Positions 33,671-41,477 of a DNA stretch of 64,000 nucleotides are shown here, one piece after another. Numbering within the stretch: the stretch's first letter is position 1; every line of letters begins with the position of its first letter. Under the pieces are notes generated by a model. It was given only the letters and a program-made list of their open reading frames with translations. It was not told the origin of the DNA and did no database searches. Made by a program: the position numbers and the translations under genes. Source of the stretch: Cellulomonas soli (lineage in GTDB: Bacteria; Actinomycetota; Actinomycetes; Actinomycetales; Cellulomonadaceae); assembly GCF_013409305.1 (NCBI RefSeq), contig NZ_JACBZJ010000001.1, forward strand, positions 806,001 to 870,000, given 5' to 3'.

Positions 33671-34940
33671 CAAAGCAGACGACCTCGGCCGCACCCGAGG
33701 ACCCGCGATCCGACGAGCGCACGGCACCGCCGGCGCTGCCGGCGCCCTCCTCGTGGCCGCGACCCTGTGCTCCGCATCCGCCCTCGCCGCCGACGACCCG
33801 AGCGACGGCGGCCTCTGGTACTACACCCAGACCGGCCTGGCCGACATCCAGCAGCACACCACCGGCGAAGGCATCACCATCGCCATCATCGACTCGGCCA
33901 TCAACCCCGACGTGCCCGACCTCCAGGGAACCAACCTCACGGTCCACGAACCCGCCTACTGCGTCGACCCCGCGAACCAGACGCCGCTGCCCGCTACCGC
34001 CACGGATGACAGCGCGTTCCACGCCACCGGAATGGCGGCGCTGATCGTCGGTACCGGGGTCGGCGCGGGCGGTGTCTCGGGCGTCCGAGGAGTAGCACCG
34101 GCTTCCTCGGTGCTCACGTACTTCGCGGTCTCACTGGAATGCGGGGCACCCGGTTCGACGGGACGCGCACTTCGGCAAGCGGTCGACGATGGCGCAGACA
34201 TCGTCAACATGTCATTCACGTCCGAAGGAGCATTCAACTCGCTCGACGCGGAGGACGTCATCTACGCGGTCAGCCGCGGTGTGATCCTCGTGGCGTCCTC
34301 ACCCCATGACGGCGGCGCCAGCCTCAGCGCATATCCGATCGGCTACAACGGCGTCGTGGGCGTCGATTCCTACGGCCCAGGTGGATCCCTCTCCGACTCC
34401 GTCGTGGCAGCTGACTTCGTCGATGTCATCGCCCCAGGCGACGACATGCTTGCTCCGGACTCCGTCAGCGACTGGACCTCGTACGCGCTCACGGACGGTT
34501 CGTCGAGTGCGACGGCGTTCACGTCCGCGGCCCTGGCACTGGCGTGGTCGGCACACCCCGACGCGACCAGCAACCAGATCCTGCAGACCCTGGCCCACAC
34601 CACCGGAACCGACGGCCTCATCAACCTCAACACCCTGGTCGCCGACGACCCCACCAGCTACCCGGACACCAACCCCTACATCACCACCGACGCCATCCCC
34701 TCCCCCCAAGACATCGCCAACGCCACCACACAAACAACACCTACCACCAGCACCACCGACAACCCGGGCACCGACGACCCCGCCACACCCACCAGCAACA
34801 CCACCGGCCTACCCGGCTGGGTCCTCCCCGCAGCCATCACCGCGACCCTCCTGGCCGCCGCCGGCATCACCACCATCGTGCTGCTCACCCGCCGCGGCAC
34901 CACCAACCCCACCACCCCACCCGGAGGCCACCATGGGTGA
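33663..34940 (+). CDS. mycosin-like membrane-anchored S8 protease homologue, copy 2
   Basis: A 425-residue paralogue of the previous gene. Its first 11 residues, MGDKADDLGRT, are the same as those of the unrelated gene at 36203 and precede a new signal segment (about 16-44). Triad: Asp in AIIDSAI, His in DSAFHATGMAALIVG, Ser in GSSSATAFTS. The oxyanion Asn is absent (VASSPHDGG). The central region (about residues 115-285) differs strongly from copies 1 and 3, with distinct loops such as FTSEGAFNSLDAED. The C-terminal helix and linker match copy 1. ATG lies 8 bases inside the upstream coding end, with GGAGG upstream. Confidence 0.85.
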   Translation: MGDKADDLGRTRGPAIRRAHGTAGAAGALLVAATLCSASALAADDPSDGGLWYYTQTGLADIQQHTTGEGITIAIIDSAINPDVPDLQGTNLTVHEPAYCVDPANQTPLPATATDDSAFHATGMAALIVGTGVGAGGVSGVRGVAPASSVLTYFAVSLECGAPGSTGRALRQAVDDGADIVNMSFTSEGAFNSLDAEDVIYAVSRGVILVASSPHDGGASLSAYPIGYNGVVGVDSYGPGGSLSDSVVAADFVDVIAPGDDMLAPDSVSDWTSYALTDGSSSATAFTSAALALAWSAHPDATSNQILQTLAHTTGTDGLINLNTLVADDPTSYPDTNPYITTDAIPSPQDIANATTQTTPTTSTTDNPGTDDPATPTSNTTGLPGWVLPAAITATLLAAAGITTIVLLTRRGTTNPTTPPGGHHG

Positions 34941-36210
34941 CAAAGCAGACGACCTCGGCCGCACCCGAGGACCCGCGATCCGACGAGCGCACGGCACCGC
35001 CGGCGCTGCCGGCGCCCTCCTCGTGGCCGCGACCCTGTGCTCCGCATCCGCCCTCGCCGCCGACGACCCGAGCGACGGCGGCCTCTGGTACTACACCCAG
35101 ACCGGCATGGCCGACATCCAGCAGCACACCACCGGCGAAGGCATCACCATCGCCATCATCGACACCCCGATCAACCCGGACGTGCCCGACCTGCAGGGCA
35201 CCGACCTCACGGTCCACGAACCCTCCTACTGCGTCGACGCTGCCAGCCAGGCAGCGCTGCCGGCAACCGCCACGGACGACAGCGCCCTGCACGCGACTGG
35301 CTTGGCCGCCCTTATCGCCGGCACCGGAGTCGGATCGAACGGCACCGCCGGGACACGCGGGGTCGCTCCGGACGCATCGCTACTCGCCTACGCCGTGACG
35401 ATCTCCGACTGCGGCACCCCGAACACGGCCGGCAAGGCCTTGCGCGAGGCAATCGCCGATGGCGCCGACATCGTCAACATGTCGTTCCACGACACGGGCA
35501 CGGAGATGTCGGTCAGCGCCGAGGACGTCGCCTATGCACTGAGCCGCGGCGTGATCTTGGTGGCCTCCTCACCCCACGAAGGCAGTTCGGCGATCTCGGC
35601 CTACCCGGTGAGCTACAACGGCGTCGTCGGTGTCGAGTCCTACGGCCCCGGCGGGGTCCTCTCCGACCTCGTGGAGACCGGCGACTTCGTCGACGTCCTC
35701 GCCCCCGGCGATCGCATCAGAAAGCCGGACTCTGCGAACGACTGGACCTCGTACGCGCTCACGGACGGTTCGTCGAGTGCGACGGCGTTCACGTCGGCGG
35801 CCCTGGCACTGGCGTGGTCGGCACACCCCGACGCGACCAGCAACCAGATCCTGCAGACCCTGGCCCACACCACCGGAACCGACGGCCTCATCAACCTCGA
35901 CACCCTGGTCGCCGACGACCCCACCAGCTACCCGGACACCAACCCCTACATCACCACCGACGCCATCCCCTCCCCCCAAGACATCGCCAACGCCACCACA
36001 CAAACAACACCCACCACCAGCACCACCGACGACCCGGGCACCGACGACCCCGCCGCACCCACCAGCAACACCACCGGCCTACCCGGCTGGGTCCTCCCCG
36101 CAGCCATCACCGCGACCCTCCTGGCCGCCGCTGGCATCACCACCATCGTGCTGCTCACCCGCCGCGGCACCACCAACCCCACCACCCCACCCGGAGGCCA
36201 CCATGGGTGA
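34933..36210 (+). CDS. mycosin-like membrane-anchored S8 protease homologue, copy 3
   Basis: A 425-residue paralogue with the same captured N-terminus as copy 2. Triad: Asp in AIIDTPI, His in DSALHATGLAALIAG, Ser in GSSSATAFTS; the oxyanion position again reads VASSPHEG. Its centre is a mosaic: residues from the YALSRGVILVASSPHEGSS region to FVDVLAPGD agree with copy 1, whereas DWTSYALTDGSS agrees with copy 2. This indicates recombination among the copies. Membrane anchor as in the others. The stop overlaps the start of the next gene within ATGGGTGA. Confidence 0.85.
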   Translation: MGDKADDLGRTRGPAIRRAHGTAGAAGALLVAATLCSASALAADDPSDGGLWYYTQTGMADIQQHTTGEGITIAIIDTPINPDVPDLQGTDLTVHEPSYCVDAASQAALPATATDDSALHATGLAALIAGTGVGSNGTAGTRGVAPDASLLAYAVTISDCGTPNTAGKALREAIADGADIVNMSFHDTGTEMSVSAEDVAYALSRGVILVASSPHEGSSAISAYPVSYNGVVGVESYGPGGVLSDLVETGDFVDVLAPGDRIRKPDSANDWTSYALTDGSSSATAFTSAALALAWSAHPDATSNQILQTLAHTTGTDGLINLDTLVADDPTSYPDTNPYITTDAIPSPQDIANATTQTTPTTSTTDDPGTDDPAAPTSNTTGLPGWVLPAAITATLLAAAGITTIVLLTRRGTTNPTTPPGGHHG

Positions 36211-37561
36211 CAAAGCAGACGACCTCGGCCGCACGCTCGACGCGGACCTGGCAGCGCTGGGCCAGGACGCGAGCCAGGTCGCAGCGATGAGCTCGGCGTC
36301 GACGATGTATGCCGACGGCCTGCGCGCGATCGTTGGCGACCTGGGCATCACCGGCAGCACCGGAGATGCCGCCTCCGACAAGATCTCGGTCCTGACCACC
36401 CAGTTCCTGTCCGTCGCCGACCGCTTCGACGCGCTGTCGGCATCCGCCCAGGCTGCGACCACTGCGATCGAGAAGGCTCAGGCGGCCTACGCCGAGCTGC
36501 CCGACGGGGAGCTGTCGGTCTGGCAGAAGGCCGCGCTCACCGCCGGCGGAGCAGTCGTCGTGCCTGGGGTGGGAGCCGTCGCCGCGGCCGTCGCCGCACA
36601 ACTCTGGTCCAACGAGCGCGAGAACGGCAGGGAGCAGGCAGCCGGCGAGGCACTGAGCGTTCTTCAAATGGAACTGGATGCAGCGCTCGTGGCGGGTTCG
36701 GGCACGAGGTCGTCTGACGACTCCAGCCGGGAGGCCCTTCCGCCTACGGGAACCGACCAATCCACCCGCGCGGGCGCATCGAGCTCATCCGGGACGGCGG
36801 GGAACGGCTCCACCGCTGGCAACCACATCACGTGGACCGATGCCCCCACCAACTCCATCACGACGCCGACCACCGGGGTCACGAGCGGATCGGGCCCGTC
36901 ACCCCTCGTCGGGGTGACGCCGGCCGCCGGCGGGACGACGTCGTCCACCGGCGGCACCTGGGCGGACGGGCACCTGTCCGGCGGGACCGTGCCGGGCGGA
37001 CTCTCGAGCGGCGGGGTCGGCAGCACCGGATGGTCGACGTCGAGCGGGTCGGGGCTCGGTGCGACCTCGGGGTTCGGTGGGGCGGCCGGCGGCGCGCTGG
37101 CCGGCGGCTTGGCCGTCGGCGGTGCCGCATTGGGCACCTCGGGACTGGCCCGAGCCGCGTCGTCCGGCTCCTTCGGCAGCCTCCCGAGCGGCACAGCCGC
37201 GGGGTTGGGCAGCAGTCGGTCGGGTGTCCTCGGCGGCTCGGGCAGCACGGCCGGCTCTGCAGCGAGCACGCTGCGCGGCACGTCGGGCTCGTCCCTGACC
37301 GCGGGATCCTCCTCCGCCACGACGTCCACCGGCACCGCCGGAACGGCCCGCGGGGGCAGCTCCTCCGGCATGATGCCCGGCGGTGGCACGAGCGGGAAGG
37401 CTTCGGAGAAGCGGCGTCGAACCAGCGGCGGGCTCATCGCCCCGGCCTTCGACGAGGACGACGCCCAGGTGGCCGTCCCGCTGAGCGCCGGTGCACGCGC
37501 CGGGTCCAGGGATCAGCTGCCGGCGCTCGCGGACGTGGACGAACCCGACGACACCTGGTGA
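36203..37561 (+). CDS. large helical Gly/Ser-rich candidate type VII substrate
   Basis: A 452-residue protein. Residues 1-110 are helical (DLAALGQDASQVAAMSSAS, VADRFDALSASAQAATTAIE), resembling WXG100/PPE-type N-termini; about 110-140 is a hydrophobic Ala/Val/Gly segment; residues 170-410 are a low-complexity Gly/Ser/Thr region; the last 50 residues are charged and end DEPDDTW. No enzyme motif. Architecture and place suggest an EspB-like or PPE-like secreted factor. Its first 11 residues are shared with the two preceding mycosin-like proteins, and it probably is the ancestral owner of that start. Confidence 0.65.
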   Translation: MGDKADDLGRTLDADLAALGQDASQVAAMSSASTMYADGLRAIVGDLGITGSTGDAASDKISVLTTQFLSVADRFDALSASAQAATTAIEKAQAAYAELPDGELSVWQKAALTAGGAVVVPGVGAVAAAVAAQLWSNERENGREQAAGEALSVLQMELDAALVAGSGTRSSDDSSREALPPTGTDQSTRAGASSSSGTAGNGSTAGNHITWTDAPTNSITTPTTGVTSGSGPSPLVGVTPAAGGTTSSTGGTWADGHLSGGTVPGGLSSGGVGSTGWSTSSGSGLGATSGFGGAAGGALAGGLAVGGAALGTSGLARAASSGSFGSLPSGTAAGLGSSRSGVLGGSGSTAGSAASTLRGTSGSSLTAGSSSATTSTGTAGTARGGSSSGMMPGGGTSGKASEKRRRTSGGLIAPAFDEDDAQVAVPLSAGARAGSRDQLPALADVDEPDDTW

Positions 37562-37610
37562 CCGGCAGCCCGCCCGACGCAGGACGAACGAACCGACGAG
37601 GAGGCAGACC

Positions 37611-37982
37611 ATGGCAGCGTTCATGGACCCGGACGAGGCGATCGCCAAGGTCGCCCGCGACATCGAGGCCGCCCAGGAGCGCGCGGCCCGCGCCGGAGAG
37701 CTGAAGGCGGCCATCGACCGCGTGCGGGGCTCCGCGACGAGCCCCCGCGGGGAGGTGCAGGCCCAGGCCGACGCCTCCGGGCGCCTCACCGACCTGCACC
37801 TGAAGGACGACGCGCTGAACCTCGGGGCGGACCGTCTCGCCGTGCTCGTCCTGGAGACCGTGCAGGCGGCCACCCGCGACGCCGGTGCCCGAGCGGTCGC
37901 GACCACGGAGGACGCCTTCGGTACGGACTCGCCCCTCACGGCCCACCTGCGCGCCGAGGTCGCCTCCCGGGGGCTGGTGTGA
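37611..37982 (+). CDS. YbaB/EbfC-like protein of the type VII locus
   Basis: A 123-residue protein with an N-terminal helix rich in Ala/Glu/Arg and a beta-rich centre (GEVQAQADASGRLTDLHLKDD) ending in a long helix (ADRLAVLVLETVQAATRDA), the YbaB fold. In ESX loci EspL-type YbaB proteins are found beside secreted substrates and can act in DNA binding or as chaperones. GAGGAGG lies just before the ATG. It is followed by GTGA overlap with the next gene, so the group 37611-39645 forms a tight unit. Confidence 0.75.
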   Translation: MAAFMDPDEAIAKVARDIEAAQERAARAGELKAAIDRVRGSATSPRGEVQAQADASGRLTDLHLKDDALNLGADRLAVLVLETVQAATRDAGARAVATTEDAFGTDSPLTAHLRAEVASRGLV

Positions 37983-38290
37983 GCATGTCGCAGTTCGTGG
38001 TCGACACGGAGGTGCTGAACCGGCACGCCTCACGCGTGCAGAACGTCGCCTCCGACGTCCGCACGGCCCAGCAGGCTGCCGCGACGACGGACCTGCACTC
38101 CGGCGCGTTCGGCGTGCTCTGCGCGTTCCTGCCCGCCATCGTCTCGGGGGTGGACTCCGCGGCGCGCGAAGCGATCGACGCGGTCCACCAGGCCACCGCG
38201 GGCACGGTCGAGGAGCTCGGTGCGATGGCCCGGGCATACGAGGCCGTCGACGCCCGGGTCGAGCAGGTGCTGCGCGGGCTGATGCCATGA
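37979..38290 (+). CDS. EspC/WXG100-like small protein
   Basis: A 103-residue helical protein: FVVDTEVLNRHASRVQNVASDVRTAQQAAA, a short turn with AFGVLCAFLP, and a second helix VEELGAMARAYEAVDARVEQVL containing a YxxxD-type motif (YEAVD). This resembles ESX secretion-associated EspC proteins, which accompany and co-export toxin substrates. The next gene, the TNT toxin, overlaps by ATGA, so it is probably the toxin's targeting or chaperone partner. Start GTG 37979 or ATG 37985. Confidence 0.75.
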   Translation: MSMSQFVVDTEVLNRHASRVQNVASDVRTAQQAAATTDLHSGAFGVLCAFLPAIVSGVDSAAREAIDAVHQATAGTVEELGAMARAYEAVDARVEQVLRGLMP

Positions 38291-39645
38291 GCGCGAACGC
38301 CCTGGTCGCCGGCCCGGTCGACACCTCCTCCTCGTTGTCCGGCACCGGCGTCGTGGAGTCCGTCTCCGACCTGTGCCAGTCCCTGCAGTCCGGCTCGTGG
38401 GTCGCCATCGGCCTGTCCGGCGTCGGCGCCACCCTCGACGTGGCCGCGGCCGTCGTCGACCCGATCGGCTCGCTCATCGCCGCCGGTCTCGGCTGGCTCA
38501 TGGAGCACCTCGAGCCCCTGAAGGGCTGGCTCGACGACCTCACCGGCGACGCGGGCGCGGTGCTCGGGTTCGCCGCCACGTGGGACAACGTCGCCGGGGC
38601 CATGGACTCCGCCTCGACCGAGCTCGACCGACTCGTGCGTACCGACCTCGAGGCGATGTCCGGCGCCGCGATCACCTCCTATGCGACCTACGCCGACGAC
38701 CTCGCCCAACGCATCCGCGCGACCAAGGACTCCGCCACCTCCATGGCCGGATCGCTGCGCACCTGCGCGACCGTCGTCCAGGTCGTCCACGACCTCGTGC
38801 GCGACACCCTCGCCCAGTTGGTCGGCTCGATCATCTCCTGGGCCGCCGAGGCCGTCCTCACCCTCGGCCTGGCCACCCCCGTCATCGCCGGCCAGGTCTC
38901 CACCCGCGTCTCGTCCCTGGCCACCCGCATCGGCCGGTCCGTCACCGACGTCCTGACCAGCGCCAAGTCGCTGAAGAACCTCATCGAAGCCCTCACCGAC
39001 GCCCTGCGCCGCATGGGCACCCACCTCAAGAGCCACCTGCCCGGCGGGCGCGGAGCGACGGCAGCGGCAACGCCCACACCACGGCACCCCAGTGGGATGC
39101 CCTTGAGCGACGGAGCGCCGCGCTCTGCCTACGACCAACTGAGAGATCCGCACATCAGCCCTTCGAACGCGTCGATCGTTGACGCCCGCTACGACCCGTT
39201 CGGCGGGATGACGCGCGAGGAGTTCCTGGCTACCTATCGCAGATCTGACTCGACCACGCCGGACGGCTGGAGCTGGGACTGGCCACCTAACAACGGCGCG
39301 GTTCCCGGCTCCGAGGTCCGTCGCGCCGTGACGGCGGAGGACACGTTCCGACTCGACCGGATCGGGGGCGACGGTGGAACCTACTTCTCACCGCTCGACA
39401 CCCCGCTGGACGGTCGGGCGCTCCCACCGGACCGCCTCAACTACACGCGGACAGAGTTCGAGCTCAACACCGGCCACGAGACGGTGAAGGATGGACTCCT
39501 CACCATCGAGACGTCCGAGATCGCACCTTGGTTCGGGCAGCCTGGCGGCGGCGTGCAGCACCGATTCTTCATCGGGACACGCGAGCTGACGCAGAAGGAA
39601 CTCATCGACGGCGGTCTCCTGACGAGGGTGGGAACGACCGGATGA
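38287..39645 (+). CDS. type VII-exported polymorphic toxin with C-terminal TNT (NAD glycohydrolase) domain
   Basis: A 452-residue toxin in two parts. Residues 1-265 are helical with hydrophobic stretches (SVSDLCQSL, IGSLIAAGLGWLMEHL, GFAATWDNVAGAM), a CpnT/WXG-like delivery module. After a Pro-rich linker the TNT domain begins near GWSWDWPPNNG (327); it holds DRIGGDGGTYFSP, GRALPPDRLNY and the hallmark APWFGQPGGGVQHRF (413-427). TNT of M. tuberculosis CpnT hydrolyses NAD; one of Gln418 or Gln424 probably corresponds to its essential Gln, which an alignment would settle. The putative immunity gene overlaps the stop (ATGA). Confidence 0.87.
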   Translation: MSANALVAGPVDTSSSLSGTGVVESVSDLCQSLQSGSWVAIGLSGVGATLDVAAAVVDPIGSLIAAGLGWLMEHLEPLKGWLDDLTGDAGAVLGFAATWDNVAGAMDSASTELDRLVRTDLEAMSGAAITSYATYADDLAQRIRATKDSATSMAGSLRTCATVVQVVHDLVRDTLAQLVGSIISWAAEAVLTLGLATPVIAGQVSTRVSSLATRIGRSVTDVLTSAKSLKNLIEALTDALRRMGTHLKSHLPGGRGATAAATPTPRHPSGMPLSDGAPRSAYDQLRDPHISPSNASIVDARYDPFGGMTREEFLATYRRSDSTTPDGWSWDWPPNNGAVPGSEVRRAVTAEDTFRLDRIGGDGGTYFSPLDTPLDGRALPPDRLNYTRTEFELNTGHETVKDGLLTIETSEIAPWFGQPGGGVQHRFFIGTRELTQKELIDGGLLTRVGTTG

Positions 39646-40100
39646 CCGTCAACGACACGGGAGGGCCACAGGTGGAGGTCGGTCGGCATGCGCCGCCGGA
39701 GTTGGCAGAGCTCTTCGACGAGTGCGTCACGCTCGGCTACTGGCCCGGCGAGGAGTTCAACGTCCGCGGAATGCCGGGGGGATCGAGCGGCGACGTCATC
39801 GGCATCCGCCTTGACGGGAACTCCTATGTCATCTGGTCTGAAGACAACGGCCGCCCGCACGAGTTGCTGCGCACCGACGACTTCGACCGAGCACGCGCGT
39901 ACTTCCTCACCGAAGTGGGTTGGCACGCGGGTTCGCGCGGCCACGGTCCGTACGCCGGACGAAGTCGTGCGGACGAGGAAGGGTGGACGTCCATGACTCC
40001 ACGCGAGAGGACGATTCGCTTCTACGAGGAGCTCGGACTCCCGCTACCTCCCGCGCTGAGTGAAGCATCGGAGGACCGACCCGGGCACGCCGACGACTGA
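39642..40100 (+). CDS. putative TNT immunity protein (family member 1)
   Basis: A 152-residue acidic cytoplasmic protein without signal or membrane helix. Core: PPELAELFDECVTLGYWPG, a beta segment GDVIGIRLDGNSYVIWSEDNG, helix DDFDRARAYFLTEVGWHAG, then RGHGPYAGRSR and a C-terminal helix. The same pattern recurs at 43000, 44022 and 44473 and, more distantly, at 40550. ATGA overlap with the toxin gene makes it the likely cognate immunity protein. I do not recognise similarity to the known TNT inhibitor, so the family is named from context only. Confidence 0.7.
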   Translation: MTVNDTGGPQVEVGRHAPPELAELFDECVTLGYWPGEEFNVRGMPGGSSGDVIGIRLDGNSYVIWSEDNGRPHELLRTDDFDRARAYFLTEVGWHAGSRGHGPYAGRSRADEEGWTSMTPRERTIRFYEELGLPLPPALSEASEDRPGHADD

Positions 40101-40151
40101 TCGGCGCGCTCGAGCATCGAGGGAATGAACGTGAGCATCCAAAGGAGCACG

Positions 40152-40553
40152 ATGGCTGGGTTTGGCGGTTGGCAGTGGCCTCCGGAGGGGCGCAGGGTGA
40201 CGGGCAGCACGAATGTGCGTGCGGTGACCGCTGATGAGGCGCTCGTTCTCGACCGGATCGGCTCCGAGCAGGGCACGGACCTGTGGCCCTCGGAGGCACC
40301 GTTCGCGACGCGCTCCCTGCCCCCGGACCGGCTCGCACTCCCCCGACGCACCTACCGGCTGGTCGGCGACCACCCGGTCATCGCCGCCGGTGGCCTGCTG
40401 CTGGAGACCGCTGTGAGCGCACCCTGGTTCGGGCAGCCAGGAGGTGCGCCGATCTACCGGTTCCTCGACCAGGACGGCACGCCGTTGAGTGTGCGTGAGC
40501 TGCTCGCCTACCGGCTGCTGACCGACACCACCGCGCAGGAGATCCCCGCATGA
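40152..40553 (+). CDS. orphan TNT domain without delivery module
   Basis: A 133-residue protein that is almost only a TNT domain: GGWQWPPEGRRVTGS at the start, LDRIGSEQGTDLWPS, RSLPPDRLALP and APWFGQPGGAPIYRF. It aligns with residues about 326-450 of the toxin at 38287 but lacks the N-terminal export part. At the second Gln of the toxin (GGGVQ) this copy has Ile (GGAPI), so activity is uncertain. AAAGGAG precedes ATG 40152; ATG 40125 is an in-frame alternative. It is probably a displaced toxin cassette, or a tip donated by recombination to the full toxin. Confidence 0.7.
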   Translation: MAGFGGWQWPPEGRRVTGSTNVRAVTADEALVLDRIGSEQGTDLWPSEAPFATRSLPPDRLALPRRTYRLVGDHPVIAAGGLLLETAVSAPWFGQPGGAPIYRFLDQDGTPLSVRELLAYRLLTDTTAQEIPA

Positions 40554-40915
40554 GCACCCCCGGCAACGTCCCACCACAGGCCGCCGCCCTGCACACCGAG
40601 GCGCTGCGCCTGGGCCTGGAGGACGGCGTCGACTTCGGCGTGGCGTTCCTGACCGCGCAGGTCGGCAGCGAGGCCATCCTGTTCACCGGCACCCGCGAGG
40701 GGTTCGTCGTGCTCTACCAGGACTGCGACGACGTGCGACCCCTGTTCGGCTCGCCCGGCTTCGACGAGGCGGCACGCGCCTTCCTCGAGGAGGCCTCCTG
40801 GCTGGCGGCCTCGCGCGGCCGCGGCCCCTACGCGGGCCGCACCCGGCCCACCGGCACCGAGACCTGGACACTCGATCAGCTCACTGACGCCTTCGCCCGC
40901 AGAACTCGGCGATGA
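40550..40915 (+). CDS. putative immunity protein for the orphan TNT domain (divergent member)
   Basis: A 121-residue protein starting within the stop of the orphan TNT gene (ATGA). Its C-terminal half, FDEAARAFLEEASWLAASRGRGPYAGRTR, follows the same pattern as the immunity family (A..FL.E..W.A..RG.GPYAGR.R), while the N-terminus differs. The pairing mirrors toxin plus immunity at 38287-40100. A deleted, frameshifted copy lies at 44949-45058. Confidence 0.6.
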   Translation: MSTPGNVPPQAAALHTEALRLGLEDGVDFGVAFLTAQVGSEAILFTGTREGFVVLYQDCDDVRPLFGSPGFDEAARAFLEEASWLAASRGRGPYAGRTRPTGTETWTLDQLTDAFARRTRR

Positions 40916-41048
40916 CCCCGCGGGCTCGATCCGGGCACGTCGCAGTGGGGGAGTCCCGCTGTCGGCACGACCCTCCTCGCGATTCAGGCACTTGCCGCAA
41001 GTACCCTCTCGGCGAGCGACGCGATCCGAGTGCTCGGGGGTGAACCAA

Positions 41049-41435
41049 ATGGCCACTGAGTTCGAACAGGCAATCGCGCGCGCCACCTCGGGCGACGACG
41101 ACGGACGAATCGTCATGGGGATGCTCCCCGGAGCAACGCTGATCGTTCCGAGCCAATCCCCTGTCGCCGCCGACTTCGAGGGACTCTCGCCGATACTCTT
41201 CGATCGCGACGGCGTCCCCATGCTGGCCGTGTACACGTCGTGGCAACGAGTCGGCTCCGTGGCGAGCTACGCCATGACGATGACGGGTGAACAGGTGCTC
41301 TCTCGCATGCCGCCAGGCGTTGGGCTCGTCGTCAATCCCGGCCACGCCGAGGGGTTCGAGATGCCCCCGGAAGGCATAGTGAAGATGCGAGCGGACCTCG
41401 GGTCGGCACCACAACGGCCTGCACCCCCTGAGTGA
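41049..41435 (+). CDS. SseB-like protein
   Basis: A 128-residue protein with the layout of SseB N-terminal domains: FEQAIARATSGDDDGRIVMG, then SPILFDRDGVPMLAVYTSWQRV (strand and turn) and PPGVGLVVNPGHAEGFEM. SseB-like domains are frequent near actinobacterial secretion and toxin loci, often as cytoplasmic accessory or immunity proteins; the function is not established. ATG at 41049 follows GGGGGTG. Two broken relatives lie at 43533-44025, with related flanking DNA, so this segment has been copied within the array. Confidence 0.6.
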   Translation: MATEFEQAIARATSGDDDGRIVMGMLPGATLIVPSQSPVAADFEGLSPILFDRDGVPMLAVYTSWQRVGSVASYAMTMTGEQVLSRMPPGVGLVVNPGHAEGFEMPPEGIVKMRADLGSAPQRPAPPE

Positions 41436-41437
41436 GG

Positions 41438-41476
41438 GGTGTGGGGTTGCTGACGAGAGTCGGCACCACGGGATGA
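41438..41476 (+). pseudogene. remnant of a TNT toxin 3' end
   Basis: Reads GVGLLTRVGTTG followed by TGA, against GGLLTRVGTTG plus TGA at the end of the full toxin (39613-39645). It directly follows the SseB-like gene and has no start of its own. Confidence 0.6.
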
Positions 41477-41477
41477 C

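Larger units (their letters stand above)
33226..36234 (+). repeat. tandem duplication with 1270-bp period
   Basis: The block beginning CGGTTCGTCGAGTGCGACGG occurs at 33226, 34496 and 35766, and the ATG that follows occurs at 33663, 34933 and 36203; all intervals are exactly 1270. The conserved segment covers the 3' third of each mycosin-like gene and the first about 32 bases of the next gene. Between copies 2 and 3 it continues through the signal peptide and first domain, then sequences diverge in the centre. No transposase or terminal inverted repeats accompany it. Confidence 0.9.

Noticed and set aside
33226..36234. 1270-bp repeats as insertion sequences or integrons
   Set aside because: No transposase, integrase, terminal inverted repeats or att-like sites; the units are coding duplications.
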